This document shows positions 14,404 to 23,018 of a DNA stretch of 64,000 nucleotides, in pieces; within the stretch, counting starts at the first letter, position 1; the number at the start of each line of letters is the position of its first letter. Made by a program: the position numbers and the translations under genes. Source of the DNA: Acidobacteriota bacterium (lineage in GTDB: Bacteria; Acidobacteriota; Terriglobia; Bryobacterales; Bryobacteraceae); NCBI GenBank assembly GCA_029776225.1, contig JAKOTR010000022.1, forward strand, positions 186,001 to 250,000, in the 5' to 3' direction. Below the pieces are notes generated by a model, which saw only the letters and a list, made by a program, of their open reading frames with translations, was not told the DNA's origin and searched no databases.

Positions 14404-16173
14404 ATGAGTCATCCCGAATTCATCCCAACTGATACCGAGCGCGAACCGCGCATGCTTGCCGAGCCCGGCCCAGAGGCGCCGGCCGGTGAGACCGATGACG
14501 TCCAGGCGTCTTCCGCCTCTAATGGAGAGTCGTTTGGAGCCATTCTCTCCGAGTTCGAGGAGTCGCACCGGCGTGCCGCCGAAGGTCAGGGAGAGAGCCG
14601 CCAGGGAACGGTGGTCGCCATCTCCTCGGAGTTCGTCTTCGTCGATATCGGATTCAAAACCGAAGGCGTGATCCCGGTAGAGGAGTTCCGCGACGCGTCC
14701 GGCAACCTGGACGTCAAGCAAGGCGATCAGCTCGTAGTCTCCATAAAGGGGCGGAACGCCGACGGCTATTACCTGCTGTCTAAGATCAAGGTCGAGCGGC
14801 CGAAAGACTGGTCCTCCCTGGAAACTGCGTTCGCCGAAAAGCGGACCATTGCCGGGGTGGTCACGGGCGTCGTCAAGGGCGGGCTGTCGGTGGATGTCGG
14901 CGTGCGCGCGTTTCTGCCCGCATCGCGGAGCGGCGTGCGCGAGGCGGCCGCCCTCGAACAGTTGGTCGGCCAGGAAATCACCTGCAAGATCATCAAGCTC
15001 GACGTGACGAACGAGGACGTCGTAGTGGACCGCCGCGCGGTGCTCGAAGAGGAAGAGGCCAGGGCCCGCCAGGAGGCGTTCGACGCGCTTCAGGAAGGCG
15101 CCGTGGTCCGCGGCACGGTGCGGACGCTGACCGATTTCGGCGCGTTCATAGACTTGGGCGGCGTGGACGGCCTGTTGCACGTCAGCGACATGTCGTGGGG
15201 ACGCGTCGGCAAGCCTGCCGACGTGCTGGCGGTGGGCGATTCCATCGAAGTCAAGGTCCTCAAGATCGACCGGCAGAGCCGGCGTATTTCGCTGGGAACG
15301 AAGCAGCTCCAGCCCGACCCGTGGTCTCTGGCCGCCGAGAAGTACCCGGTGGGCCAGCGCGTGCACGGCAAGGTGACCCGGGTGGCGGACTTCGGCGCGT
15401 TCGTTGAACTCGAGCCCGGCGTGGAGGGCCTCATCCGGCTGATCGACCTCACGTGGTCGAAAAAGGCGGTGAAGCCGAAGGACGTCGTCAAGCCCGGCGA
15501 ACTGGTCGAGGTAGTGGTTCTGAACGTGAATGCCGCGGAGCGCCGCATCGGGCTCGGGCTGAAGCAGGCCCTTGGCGATCCCTGGGACGAAGCCGCGCAG
15601 AAATTCCCGGCCGGCGCCATCGTGGAGGGCAAGATCGTCAACATGGCCAAATTCGGCGCATTCGTCGAGCTGGCTGAGGGCGTCGAGGGCATGATCCACG
15701 TCGGCGACATCACCGCCGAGAAGCGGATCGATCATCCGCAGGACGTGCTCAAGATCGGGCAGACCGTGCGCGCCGTGGTGCTGGAATTCGATCGCGAAAA
15801 GCGCCGGATCCGCCTCGGAATGAAGCAGCTTCAGCCGACTACCGCCGACGAATATATCGCCGAGCACAAGGCCGGGGACATCGTGACGGGGCGTGTTGTC
15901 GCCGTCGGGAAGAAGCACGCCGAAGTGGAGCTGGGTGAAGGGCTGAAGGCCCTCTGCACGCTCCCCAAGGAGACGGGCGAGCCCCGGGAGCAGGCGGCTC
16001 CGGCGAGCGTGGACGTGTCCTCGCTTTCCGCGATGCTGGCGGCCAAGTGGAAGCACGGCAAGACATTAAACGCCTCGCCGTCCGTGGAGCCGGTGCGGCA
16101 GGGACAGGTCCGGAGCTTCCGCATCACCGGGCTCGACCCCGCCCAAAAGCGCATCGAACTCGAACTCGCCTGA
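14404..16173 (+). CDS. rpsA: 30S ribosomal protein S1
   Basis: The 589-aa product contains a chain of S1 (OB-fold) RNA-binding domains at about residues 62-125, 145-215, 230-302, 317-390, 404-475 and a degenerate sixth near 490-560. Domains 3 to 5 show the classic pattern, for example DFGAFIDLGGVDGLLHVSDM, DFGAFVELEPGVEGLI and KFGAFVELAEGVEGMIHVGD. S1 binds mRNA leaders and delivers them to the 30S subunit. The N-terminal ~45 residues are acidic, Pro/Glu rich and poorly conserved. Domain number and length match bacterial S1 proteins. No cmk gene lies upstream, as it often does elsewhere; instead the broken VWFA-related gene is divergent. Confidence 0.92.
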   Translation: MSHPEFIPTDTEREPRMLAEPGPEAPAGETDDVQASSASNGESFGAILSEFEESHRRAAEGQGESRQGTVVAISSEFVFVDIGFKTEGVIPVEEFRDASGNLDVKQGDQLVVSIKGRNADGYYLLSKIKVERPKDWSSLETAFAEKRTIAGVVTGVVKGGLSVDVGVRAFLPASRSGVREAAALEQLVGQEITCKIIKLDVTNEDVVVDRRAVLEEEEARARQEAFDALQEGAVVRGTVRTLTDFGAFIDLGGVDGLLHVSDMSWGRVGKPADVLAVGDSIEVKVLKIDRQSRRISLGTKQLQPDPWSLAAEKYPVGQRVHGKVTRVADFGAFVELEPGVEGLIRLIDLTWSKKAVKPKDVVKPGELVEVVVLNVNAAERRIGLGLKQALGDPWDEAAQKFPAGAIVEGKIVNMAKFGAFVELAEGVEGMIHVGDITAEKRIDHPQDVLKIGQTVRAVVLEFDREKRRIRLGMKQLQPTTADEYIAEHKAGDIVTGRVVAVGKKHAEVELGEGLKALCTLPKETGEPREQAAPASVDVSSLSAMLAAKWKHGKTLNASPSVEPVRQGQVRSFRITGLDPAQKRIELELA

Positions 16174-16318
16174 CCGGCTGCCGCTCCGGCGGCGCACTGT
16201 CGGGAATTGCATCATAGCGTTGCAAACAGCCGCACACGGGAAGTCCCCGGTGTGCGCCTGCGCGTTGTTCCGCCTTAAGAAACGGATTGGCCCGCGAGTT
16301 GCTTCGCCCGTGCTCCGA

Positions 16319-16945
16319 ATGAGCACAACGTCTTGCGCAGCAACGCTTTCCGATGAGCGCCTCATCGAGAGAGTGCGGGCGGGAGAGAAGGCCGTCTACG
16401 GCGTCCTGATGAACCGCCATAGCCGGCGCCTGCACTCGGTGGCGAACCGGATCCTGCAGTGTCAGGCCGAAGCCGAGGATGCCGTGCAGGAGGCCCATCT
16501 GCAGGTACTCGCGCGCCTCGACCAGTTTGCGGGCCGCTCCAGCTTTCTCACCTGGCTCACCAGGATCGTCATCAACGAAGCCTTGATGCGGCTGCGCGCC
16601 CGCCGGCCTTCGGTAGCGCTCGATCACCCTTCGCCGGACGGCGGCGCGAGTATGGTTCTGATTTCACATTCCCTGGACCCCGAACAAGAGGCGTTACGGA
16701 AAGAGTTGGGCAGAGTGCTCCGGTCCGCTCTGAAAGCCCTCCCGGAGAAGTACCGCGTTGTATTCTGCATGCGGGAAATCGATGGAATCGACCTGCAAAC
16801 CATCGCCGCGAAGCTGAATCTCAGCCACGAGTGCGTAAAGACACGGTTGTACCGAGCCAGGTTCCTGCTTCGCAGGCGGCTCCGCCGGCGCTTGAAACCA
16901 GCCCGGCTGCCCGCCGGCGCGCTGCGAATCCATCCGGCGGTTTGA
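16319..16945 (+). CDS. ECF-type RNA polymerase sigma factor
   Basis: The 208-aa product has sigma region 2 (about residues 15-85: LIERVRAGEKAVYGVLMNRH, AEAEDAVQEAHLQVL, SFLTWLTRIVINEALMRLR). After a linker comes region 4 (about 140-190: LKALPEKYRVVFCMREIDG, and the helix-turn-helix LQTIAAKLNLSHECVKTRLY). Regions 1 and 3 are missing, as in extracytoplasmic-function sigmas. The frame extends 33 codons upstream, but ATG 16319 starts just before region 2 and was preferred. The C-terminus is unusually Arg rich. No anti-sigma gene is adjacent; rpsA precedes it and an M48 protease follows. The signal it answers to is unknown. Confidence 0.88.
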   Translation: MSTTSCAATLSDERLIERVRAGEKAVYGVLMNRHSRRLHSVANRILQCQAEAEDAVQEAHLQVLARLDQFAGRSSFLTWLTRIVINEALMRLRARRPSVALDHPSPDGGASMVLISHSLDPEQEALRKELGRVLRSALKALPEKYRVVFCMREIDGIDLQTIAAKLNLSHECVKTRLYRARFLLRRRLRRRLKPARLPAGALRIHPAV

Positions 16946-17040
16946 CCGCGTTTTTCCTTTAAGGCCCAGGCGTTTACCCCCGCACACGAAACCCTTTACT
17001 GGCCCGCCGCATATATGGAGGTAGAAGCGGGGGGCTGCTA

Positions 17041-18009
17041 ATGGGACGCAAAACCAAACAAAGCTTGGCGGTGTGGCTTGCCGTTTTTTTGGCCGCGCCG
17101 GCCCTCACCGCGTCCGACAAGTCCGATAAGAATGACCCGGAAAAAATCGGCCAGAGGGACGTCGGCAAGGGAATCAATTTTTACTCGATAGAGAAAGAAA
17201 TTCAGCTCGGCAAAGCCATGGCGGAGGAGGTGGAGCGCGACTCCAGGCTCCTCGACGACTTGGTCATCAACGAGTACGTGAACCGCCTCGGGCAAAACCT
17301 TGTGCGCAACTCGGACGCGAAAGTGCCGTTCACCATCAAAGTGATTGACTCGGACGAAGTGAACGCATTCGCGCTGCCGGGCGGGTTCTTCTTTGTCAAC
17401 TCGGGCCTGATTCTGAAAGCCGACAGCGAGGCCGAGCTGGCCGGCGTCATGGCTCATGAAATCGCGCACGTCGCCGCCCGCCACGGAACGCGCCAGGCCT
17501 CGCGCGGGCATCTCATCAATTACGGCAGCATCCCGCTGATTTTCATAGGCGGATGGGCCGGCTACGCGGTGCGCCAGGCTGCCAGCATCGCCATTCCGCT
17601 GGGCTTTTTGGAATTTTCCAGGGGCTTTGAACGCGAGGCCGATATGCTCGGCCTGCAGTACATGTACAAGGCCGGCTACGACCCGGTCGCCCTGGTCGAT
17701 TTCTTCGAAAAAATTCAGGCGATGGAAAAGAAGAAACCGGGCGCCATCGCCGCCGTCTTTTCAAGCCATCCGATGACGGGCAAGCGCATCAAGGCCGCAC
17801 AGAAGGAAATCCAGAAAGACTTGAAGCCCCAGCCGCAATATGTCGTGGATACTTCCGAGTTCCAGAAAGTGAAAGCCAGGCTCGAATGGCTCGAGAACCG
17901 CCGCAAAGGCGACTACAGGGACATGAACCGGCCGGTGCTGCGCCGCTCGACAACCGCCGGAAGCGACGACAGCGAAGAAGACGGGCGGCCCACGTTGAAG
18001 AGACGCTGA
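17041..18009 (+). CDS. Exported M48-family metalloprotease
   Basis: The 322-aa product has an N-terminal signal (LAVWLAVFLAAPALTA) and the M48 catalytic core. The zinc motif HEIAH is at residues 139-143 and the third ligand is in EREAD (197-201). FALPGGFFFVNSGLI before the active site is the usual substrate-edge strand. This arrangement resembles the periplasmic BepA/LoiP group, which edits outer-membrane proteins, and not membrane-embedded HtpX; a short hydrophobic loop (IPLIFIGGWAGYAV) lies between the two zinc motifs. The C-terminus is charged and lacks the TPR array of BepA. Likely role: periplasmic quality control of envelope proteins. GGAGG lies about 20 nt upstream of the ATG; the GGGGGG closer to it may serve as ribosome binding site. 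Confidence 0.9.
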   Translation: MGRKTKQSLAVWLAVFLAAPALTASDKSDKNDPEKIGQRDVGKGINFYSIEKEIQLGKAMAEEVERDSRLLDDLVINEYVNRLGQNLVRNSDAKVPFTIKVIDSDEVNAFALPGGFFFVNSGLILKADSEAELAGVMAHEIAHVAARHGTRQASRGHLINYGSIPLIFIGGWAGYAVRQAASIAIPLGFLEFSRGFEREADMLGLQYMYKAGYDPVALVDFFEKIQAMEKKKPGAIAAVFSSHPMTGKRIKAAQKEIQKDLKPQPQYVVDTSEFQKVKARLEWLENRRKGDYRDMNRPVLRRSTTAGSDDSEEDGRPTLKRR

Positions 18010-18052
18010 GAGACCGGAGATCCGCCTCCCCGCGCGCTATCATAGCTCCTGC

Positions 18053-18235
18053 ATGGATAAATGGAAGCTGATAGCCGCGGCGAGCCGCTTCGATATCCCC
18101 GAAGAGGAGCTGAACCGGATCGCCCCCGTGCTGGAGGCGCTGGAGGCCGCCTTCCGGCCGCTCGCAAAGAACATCCCCGTCGAGACGGAACCCGCGTTTA
18201 TCTTTCACGCCGGAAACGGGGAGCGGCAGTCATGA
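18053..18235 (+). CDS. AtzG-like small amidase partner (DUF4089-type)
   Basis: This 60-aa protein immediately precedes an amidase and overlaps its start by ATGA. Its pattern, a helix with ELNRIAPVLEALEAAFRPLA followed by a short tail NIPVETEPAFIFHA, resembles the AtzG/DUF4089 family. AtzG is a small GatC-like subunit that wraps around and stabilises the amidase AtzE of cyanuric-acid breakdown. GatC itself is longer (about 95 aa) and lacks the terminal EPAxxF motif, so AtzG-like is the better reading. TATCAT at 18038-18043 is a possible -10 box. Function proposed: assembly subunit of the amidase downstream. Recognition of such a short family by eye carries some risk. Confidence 0.65.
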   Translation: MDKWKLIAAASRFDIPEEELNRIAPVLEALEAAFRPLAKNIPVETEPAFIFHAGNGERQS

Positions 18236-19632
18236 CGCTGCTGGAGGCCGCCGCCGCGCTCCGGGCGAAAAGAGTTTCCTCCTCGGAGCTTGTATCCGCT
18301 TCGCTTGCACGCATCGCCGCGCTGGACGAAAGACTGAACAGCTTTATTACGGTGACCGGCGACAGCGCGCGGCGGGAAGCCGAACGCGCCGACCGGGAAC
18401 TGGCCGGCGGCATAGACCGCGGGCCTCTGCACGGCATTCCCATCGCGCTCAAGGATGTCTTTTGCACCAAGGGGGTCCGCACCACCTGCGGCTCGAAAAT
18501 TTTCGCCGATCACGTTCCTGCCCGCGACGCGGCGGTCGTGGAGAAACTCACCGCCGCCGGAGCCGTGCTGATCGGCAAGACCAACATGCACGAGCTGGCC
18601 TACGGCATCACTTCCAACAACCCGCATTGGGGAGCGGTGAGGAACCCGTGGGACCTTGAGCGGATCCCCGGCGGATCGAGCGGCGGTTCGGCCGCGGCGG
18701 TCGCCGCCGGAATGGTCTTTGCGGCCATGGGCAGCGACACCGGAGGCTCGATCCGTATCCCCGCCTCCTACTGCGGCTGCGTCGGGCTGAAACCCACCTT
18801 CGGCCGCGTGAGCCGGTTTGGCGTCTTGCCGCTGGATTTCACGCTCGATCACATGGGCCCGCTGGCGCGTTCCGTGCGCGACGCCGCCGCGGTGCTCAAC
18901 GCGATCGCGGGCTTCGATCCGCGAGATGAGAGCTCCAGCCGCGCTCCCGTGCCCGATTTCATGCCGCCCGAGCCGGCTTCCATCGCCGGTATCCGCATCG
19001 GCCTTCCCGAAAATCACTACTTCGATGCGGTGGACGAGGCGGTTGGCCGGGCGGTGCGCCGCGCTGCCGAGCTCGCCGAAACGCTGGGCGCGCGCGCGGT
19101 TCCGGTGCGCGTCCCCGACATCGCCGCGATCAACACGGTCGGACGGATCATTCTGCTGGCTGAAGCCACCGCGGCGATGACCCCCTATCTCGACGATCGC
19201 GCCAAGTTCGGGCCGGACGTGCTGGCGCTGCTCGATCAGGGCAGGTTCGTGACCGCCACCGACTACGTGAACGCGCAGCGGTTGCGCCGCCTCATGCGGC
19301 AGGAGTTCGACGCCATCTGGGAGCAAGCCGACTGCCTGTTCACCCCCACTACCCCCATCGCGGCGCCGCGAATCGGAGAGACCACTGTCGAAATCGACGG
19401 ACAGACCGAAGACGTGCGGCTGGCCTCGACGCGGCTGGTCCGCGCGCTCAACGTGCTCGGGCTGCCCGCCATATCCCTGCCCTGCGGATTCGACCCGCGC
19501 GGCTTGCCGCTCGGACTCCAGATCGTGGGGCCGGCCTTCCAGGAGGCGCGGCTGCTCCGTATCGCCGCCGCGATCGAGGACGCGCTGGGAATCCGGCCAT
19601 GCCCGCCTGAAGAAGGGCTCGCGCAGCGGTAA
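18232..19632 (+). CDS. Amidase-signature enzyme (AtzE/GatA-like)
   Basis: The 466-aa product contains the complete Ser-cisSer-Lys triad of the amidase signature family: Lys74 in [11 protein letters not shown], cis-Ser149 in [10 protein letters not shown] and nucleophile Ser173 in [13 protein letters not shown]. These enzymes hydrolyse C-N bonds of amides in the cytosol. The preceding small AtzG-like gene argues for an AtzE-type two-subunit amidohydrolase instead of the GatCAB aminoacyl-tRNA amidotransferase; no gatB is nearby. The start ATG 18232 overlaps the small gene's stop, which indicates translational coupling. The open frame further upstream (from 18061) antisenses nothing useful and overlaps the small gene, so it was not used. 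Substrate unknown. Confidence 0.9.
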   Translation: MTLLEAAAALRAKRVSSSELVSASLARIAALDERLNSFITVTGDSARREAERADRELAGGIDRGPLHGIPIALKDVFCTKGVRTTCGSKIFADHVPARDAAVVEKLTAAGAVLIGKTNMHELAYGITSNNPHWGAVRNPWDLERIPGGSSGGSAAAVAAGMVFAAMGSDTGGSIRIPASYCGCVGLKPTFGRVSRFGVLPLDFTLDHMGPLARSVRDAAAVLNAIAGFDPRDESSSRAPVPDFMPPEPASIAGIRIGLPENHYFDAVDEAVGRAVRRAAELAETLGARAVPVRVPDIAAINTVGRIILLAEATAAMTPYLDDRAKFGPDVLALLDQGRFVTATDYVNAQRLRRLMRQEFDAIWEQADCLFTPTTPIAAPRIGETTVEIDGQTEDVRLASTRLVRALNVLGLPAISLPCGFDPRGLPLGLQIVGPAFQEARLLRIAAAIEDALGIRPCPPEEGLAQR

Positions 19633-19699
19633 GGGCCCGCCGGCACGCGCTCCGAGTCGCCTAAACATCCCCGGCTGTGCTGCCGATGAGTAATCGGGA

Positions 19700-20359
19700 A
19701 TGATAGCCGCACCTATTAGTGTGTTCGCCTGCGAGTCCCAGCCTGTGGTGGTGGAAGGGCTGCGAAGCGCACTGGAAGAGTGCGGCGATTTCATCTTCGC
19801 CGGAGCGGCGGCGCCGGAAGAGGCGATCGAAGCGATTCTGGCGAAGGCGCCCGATCTCACGGTTGTAGACCACATGGACGGGCCCGAGGCGGCGCTCGCG
19901 CTCGTCGAGCAGATTTCGGCGGCTGGCTCGAAAACGCAAGTGGTATTGTGGGTGAACAGCCCGGATGAAGTGCCCGCGGCTGCCGCGCTGGAAGCGGGAG
20001 CCCGCGGGGTGCTGGTGAAAAGCCGCCCGCTCAAAACCCTGCTCGAATGCCTGCGCGTGGTCGCCCGGGGGCACCTGTGGTTTGAAAGCTCGCCTTTGGA
20101 AGCCGTCGCAATCCCAGGCCGCATGCGCCGGCGGCCTCCCCGCCTCACACCCCGGGAACGCCAGGTAGTGGAACTCGTATCGCGGGGATTCAAAAACTCC
20201 GAGATCGCCCGGGCGCTGGCTATTTCTCCTGGCACGGTGAAGGTTCATCTCATGCACGTCTTCGAGAAAACCGGCGCGAGGGACCGCCACGAGCTGGCGG
20301 TGCGCTGCCGCAAGCTGCTCGCGGCGGGAGACGGAGCGCACCCCGGTGAGTTCGATTGA
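19700..20359 (+). CDS. LuxR/NarL-type response regulator with an altered acidic pocket
   Basis: The 219-aa product has a receiver domain (about 1-120) and a LuxR-type DNA-binding domain (about 148-205: LTPRERQVVELVSRGFKNSE, IARALAISPGTVKVHLMHVF). The phospho-acceptor Asp57 (TVVDHMD) and the conserved Lys107 (GVLVKS) are present. The usual pair of acidic residues after strand 1 is replaced by ACESQ, leaving only Glu12. Phosphorylation may be weak or regulated differently. No sensor kinase is adjacent. The last 14 nt overlap the start of the large membrane protein that follows, so the two are probably translated together. Confidence 0.88.
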   Translation: MIAAPISVFACESQPVVVEGLRSALEECGDFIFAGAAAPEEAIEAILAKAPDLTVVDHMDGPEAALALVEQISAAGSKTQVVLWVNSPDEVPAAAALEAGARGVLVKSRPLKTLLECLRVVARGHLWFESSPLEAVAIPGRMRRRPPRLTPRERQVVELVSRGFKNSEIARALAISPGTVKVHLMHVFEKTGARDRHELAVRCRKLLAAGDGAHPGEFD

Positions 20360-21872
20360 AGCCGTCCGCCGCCTGCCCCTGCCCTCATTTTCCGACTGGC
20401 TGTTCGCCGCGCTGATCGCGTGGCTCTTCATCGCCGGCAGCGGCTGGAGCACCCTGCTCGCCGACGGCGACACAGGCTGGCACATACGCACCGGAGAGTA
20501 CATTCTGGACAACCGCCGGCTGCCGGAGGAGGACTTGTTCTCCTTCAGCTGCGCCGGCGAGCGCTGGTACGCCTGGGAATGGCTCGCCGATGTCGCCTTC
20601 GCCGCCTGCTACCGCCAACTGGGCCTGAAGGGCGTGGTCCTGCTGGCCGGGACCGTGATCGCGCTCTACCTCACGGTGCTGTTCCGCCATATGCTCTGGA
20701 GCGGCGCGAATGCGTTCATCGCGCTGGCGGTGTGTTTGCTTTGCGCGGGCGCTTCCGGCATCCATTTTCTCGCGCGGCCGCACATTTTTACACTGCTGCT
20801 GCTGGCGGTCTCGCTCTGGCTGCTCGAAAGGGATGCGCGCAATCCGGGGCGCGCCGTCTGGATCCTGGCGCCGCTGGCAGCGCTTTGGGCGAACCTGCAC
20901 GCCGGGTTTCCGGCGCTGCTGGCATGTATTGGTCTCCACATCGCGGGCTCGGCGGTTGAGGCTTTTCGAGACACCCGCTCGCTCCGCGCAGTGTGGTTCC
21001 GGGTGCGGCGAAGAATGGCTCTGCTGGCGGCCTGTGCCGCGGCCACGCTCGCCAACCCGTACGGCATCGGCCTGCACCTGCACATCGCCGGATACCTGCA
21101 ATCGAGCTGGATCCGGGAGGCGGTAGACGAATTCCAGTCGCCGCGGTTCCGGTCCGAAAGTGCTTTGCATTTTGAAATCCTTCTGTTCGCCGGCATTCTG
21201 ATCGTGCCCTGGCTGGTGCGGAACCGCCGGACCGGCGACGCGCTCATGGTGTTGTTCTGGAGCCACGCAGCGCTGGTCTCCGTGCGGCATGTGCCTGTGT
21301 ATGCCGTGGCGGCCGGCCCGGTAATTGCCGCCGCGGCGGGTAGGGCCTGGGTGCGGTGGGTGCGGAGCAAGTCGCGGGCTTCCATTGCGGGCACACTCGA
21401 CGCCATCGCCGCCGACTTGACGCCCGGCTTCCGCCGCAACACGCTCTGGCCGGCTGCTCTGGTCGCCGCACTGGTCTTCTTGGAGGCGCCGCTCAGGTGG
21501 CCGCAGGACTTTCCGGAAGCGAAATTTCCCACCGGCCTCATAGGGCGGCAGGACAGCAAACTCGCGGGGGCGCGCGTATTCACCTCAGATGAATGGGGGG
21601 ACTATCTCATATACCGGTTTCACCCGCACCAGAAAGTTTTTATTGACGGCCGGAGCGATTTCTACGGGCCGGAAATCGGCAAGCTCTATCTGCGGATCGC
21701 GTATGGCGATCCGGAATGGCGCAGCGCGCTGGCGCGGTATTCGTTCACCTATGTGCTTGCGCCGCCCCAGTGGCCGCTGGTGAGTCTGCTGAGGCGGGAT
21801 CCGGCCTGGCGCCTCGTGGAGGAAGACCGTACGGCCGTCCTTTTCGAGCGCGCCGAGGCGCCCTCCTCTTAA
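20346..21872 (+). CDS. Polytopic membrane protein, glycosyltransferase-C-like architecture, function unknown
   Basis: The 508-aa product has roughly ten membrane helices in its first 400 residues and a soluble C-terminal portion of about 130 residues (from ARVFTSDEWGDYLIYRF to the end). An Asp/His-containing extracytoplasmic loop follows helix 1 (DGDTGWHIRTGEYIL), and a second Asp/Glu region is LPEEDLFSFS. This resembles membrane glycosyltransferases of the GT-C class and a family of uncharacterised acidobacterial and cyanobacterial membrane proteins. I cannot assign a donor or acceptor. GTG at 20346 overlaps the regulator gene by 14 nt. The Tad pilus operon begins 66 nt after its stop, so a link with pilin modification is conceivable but unsupported. 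Confidence 0.7.
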   Translation: MSSIEAVRRLPLPSFSDWLFAALIAWLFIAGSGWSTLLADGDTGWHIRTGEYILDNRRLPEEDLFSFSCAGERWYAWEWLADVAFAACYRQLGLKGVVLLAGTVIALYLTVLFRHMLWSGANAFIALAVCLLCAGASGIHFLARPHIFTLLLLAVSLWLLERDARNPGRAVWILAPLAALWANLHAGFPALLACIGLHIAGSAVEAFRDTRSLRAVWFRVRRRMALLAACAAATLANPYGIGLHLHIAGYLQSSWIREAVDEFQSPRFRSESALHFEILLFAGILIVPWLVRNRRTGDALMVLFWSHAALVSVRHVPVYAVAAGPVIAAAAGRAWVRWVRSKSRASIAGTLDAIAADLTPGFRRNTLWPAALVAALVFLEAPLRWPQDFPEAKFPTGLIGRQDSKLAGARVFTSDEWGDYLIYRFHPHQKVFIDGRSDFYGPEIGKLYLRIAYGDPEWRSALARYSFTYVLAPPQWPLVSLLRRDPAWRLVEEDRTAVLFERAEAPSS

Positions 21873-21938
21873 GCCGCCGTACTTCCGGTTAAAGAAAGAC
21901 TCTCATCTTGTCGAAATAACCTCAGGAGGGCTGCGTAG

Positions 21939-22151
21939 ATGAAAGGACGCACACGGGGGCGGTCGACGTCTCCGGACTGCCGCCGGCGCCGCCCGGTGGA
22001 GGCGGACGACCGGGGATGGCGGCTGCCATCCGGCCAGACCCTGGGCGAGTTCGCGATGCGGTCGGGCGTGCTGGCGCCGCGGCTGCTGGTCGCCGCGGGC
22101 GCTTCTGTCGAGCCGCTCCAAAGCCTCCTGCGGCGGTCCGCAGAGGATTAG
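21939..22151 (+). CDS. Small basic protein at the head of the Tad operon, function unknown
   Basis: A perfect AGGAGG (21924-21929) lies 9 nt before this ATG, the best Shine-Dalgarno of the region, and the stop is only 3 nt before cpaB. These signals argue for a real 70-aa gene. The first 30 residues are Arg/Asp rich and look disordered. The rest contains a weakly hydrophobic stretch (LAPRLLVAAGASVEPLQSLL). It has no prepilin peptidase site (Gly followed by a hydrophobic helix with Glu+5), so it is not a Flp pilin, although a pilin gene would be expected here. I do not recognise a family. Confidence 0.5.
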   Translation: MKGRTRGRSTSPDCRRRRPVEADDRGWRLPSGQTLGEFAMRSGVLAPRLLVAAGASVEPLQSLLRRSAED

Positions 22152-22154
22152 CGT

Positions 22155-23015
22155 ATGGACCGCAGACTCGTGACGGTAATGGGGACCAGCCTGCTCTTCG
22201 CGCTGGTGCTGTCCGCCGTTTTCTACCAGATGGTTGTCGGGGCGCGCAAAGGCGCGGCCAAATCACCCGAGCCGGCTCTGCGGGACGTAGTGGTGGCGGC
22301 GCGCGCTCTGCCGGTCGGGGTAACGCTCAAGGCGGACGACGTCAAACTGGCCAAAGTGCCCGTGGATCAGTTCCCCAACGGCGGCTTCGAAAAGATCGAG
22401 GACGTGCTGGACCGCCCGGTGGTATCGACCATTCTGCCTGAAGAACCGGTGCGGGAGGGCCGCCTGGCGGCGCGCGGCAGCGGCTTCGGACTGGCGCCGA
22501 TCATCCCGCCGGGCATGCGCGCCGTTGCGGTGCGGGTGAACGAAGTGGTGGGGGTGGCTGGATTCGTCCTCCCCGGCATGCGCGTGGACGTGCTTGTCAC
22601 GGGGCGGCCCACGGACCAGAACACGACGGTCACCAAAACGATCCTGCAGGACATACAGGTGCTCTCGGCGGGGCAGACCATCGAACCCGATGCGCGCGGG
22701 CAAGCCATCAACGCGCCGGTGGTAACGCTTCTGGTAACTCCTGAGCAGGCCGAGATCCTCACTCTGGCCACCGAGGGCCGCATACAGCTCGTGCTGAGAA
22801 ACAGCGGCGACCGCGGGGTGAAAAAGACTCCGGGCCGCATGCTCTCCGAGCTTTATGGCACCGCCGCCCCGAGACCCGCGGCCGCACCGCCGAGGCCGCG
22901 CCCGCAGCCGGTTACGGCTCCTCCGCCTCCGCCAGTTCAAACCACCAGCGAGGTCGTGGTGATCCGCGGGAATCAGAGGACGGTGGAACAGGTGGCGATC
23001 AAGAAACCGGAATAG
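22155..23015 (+). CDS. cpaB: Flp pilus assembly protein CpaB/RcpC
   Basis: The 286-aa product has an N-terminal membrane anchor (LLFALVLSAVFYQMVVGA). An SAF domain follows (about 45-110: VVVAARALPVGVTLKADDVK, with FPNGGFEKIEDVLDRPV), and then the RcpC domain (VAVRVNEVVGVAGFVLPGMR, VDVLVTGRP). CpaB sits in the periplasm next to the secretin in the Tad (tight adherence) type IVc pilus machine. The C-terminal 60 residues are Pro/Arg rich (APRPAAAPPRPRPQP) and probably flexible, perhaps touching peptidoglycan. It starts the recognised part of the operon and is separated from cpaC by 3 nt. Confidence 0.92.
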   Translation: MDRRLVTVMGTSLLFALVLSAVFYQMVVGARKGAAKSPEPALRDVVVAARALPVGVTLKADDVKLAKVPVDQFPNGGFEKIEDVLDRPVVSTILPEEPVREGRLAARGSGFGLAPIIPPGMRAVAVRVNEVVGVAGFVLPGMRVDVLVTGRPTDQNTTVTKTILQDIQVLSAGQTIEPDARGQAINAPVVTLLVTPEQAEILTLATEGRIQLVLRNSGDRGVKKTPGRMLSELYGTAAPRPAAAPPRPRPQPVTAPPPPPVQTTSEVVVIRGNQRTVEQVAIKKPE

Positions 23016-23018
23016 GTC

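Noticed and set aside
18053-18235. GatC subunit of the aminoacyl-tRNA amidotransferase
   Set aside because: Too short, lacks GatC motifs, carries the EPAxxF end of the AtzG type, and no gatB is nearby.
21939-22151. Flp-type pilin at the head of the Tad operon
   Set aside because: The 70-aa product lacks a prepilin cleavage site and the hydrophobic helix with Glu+5.
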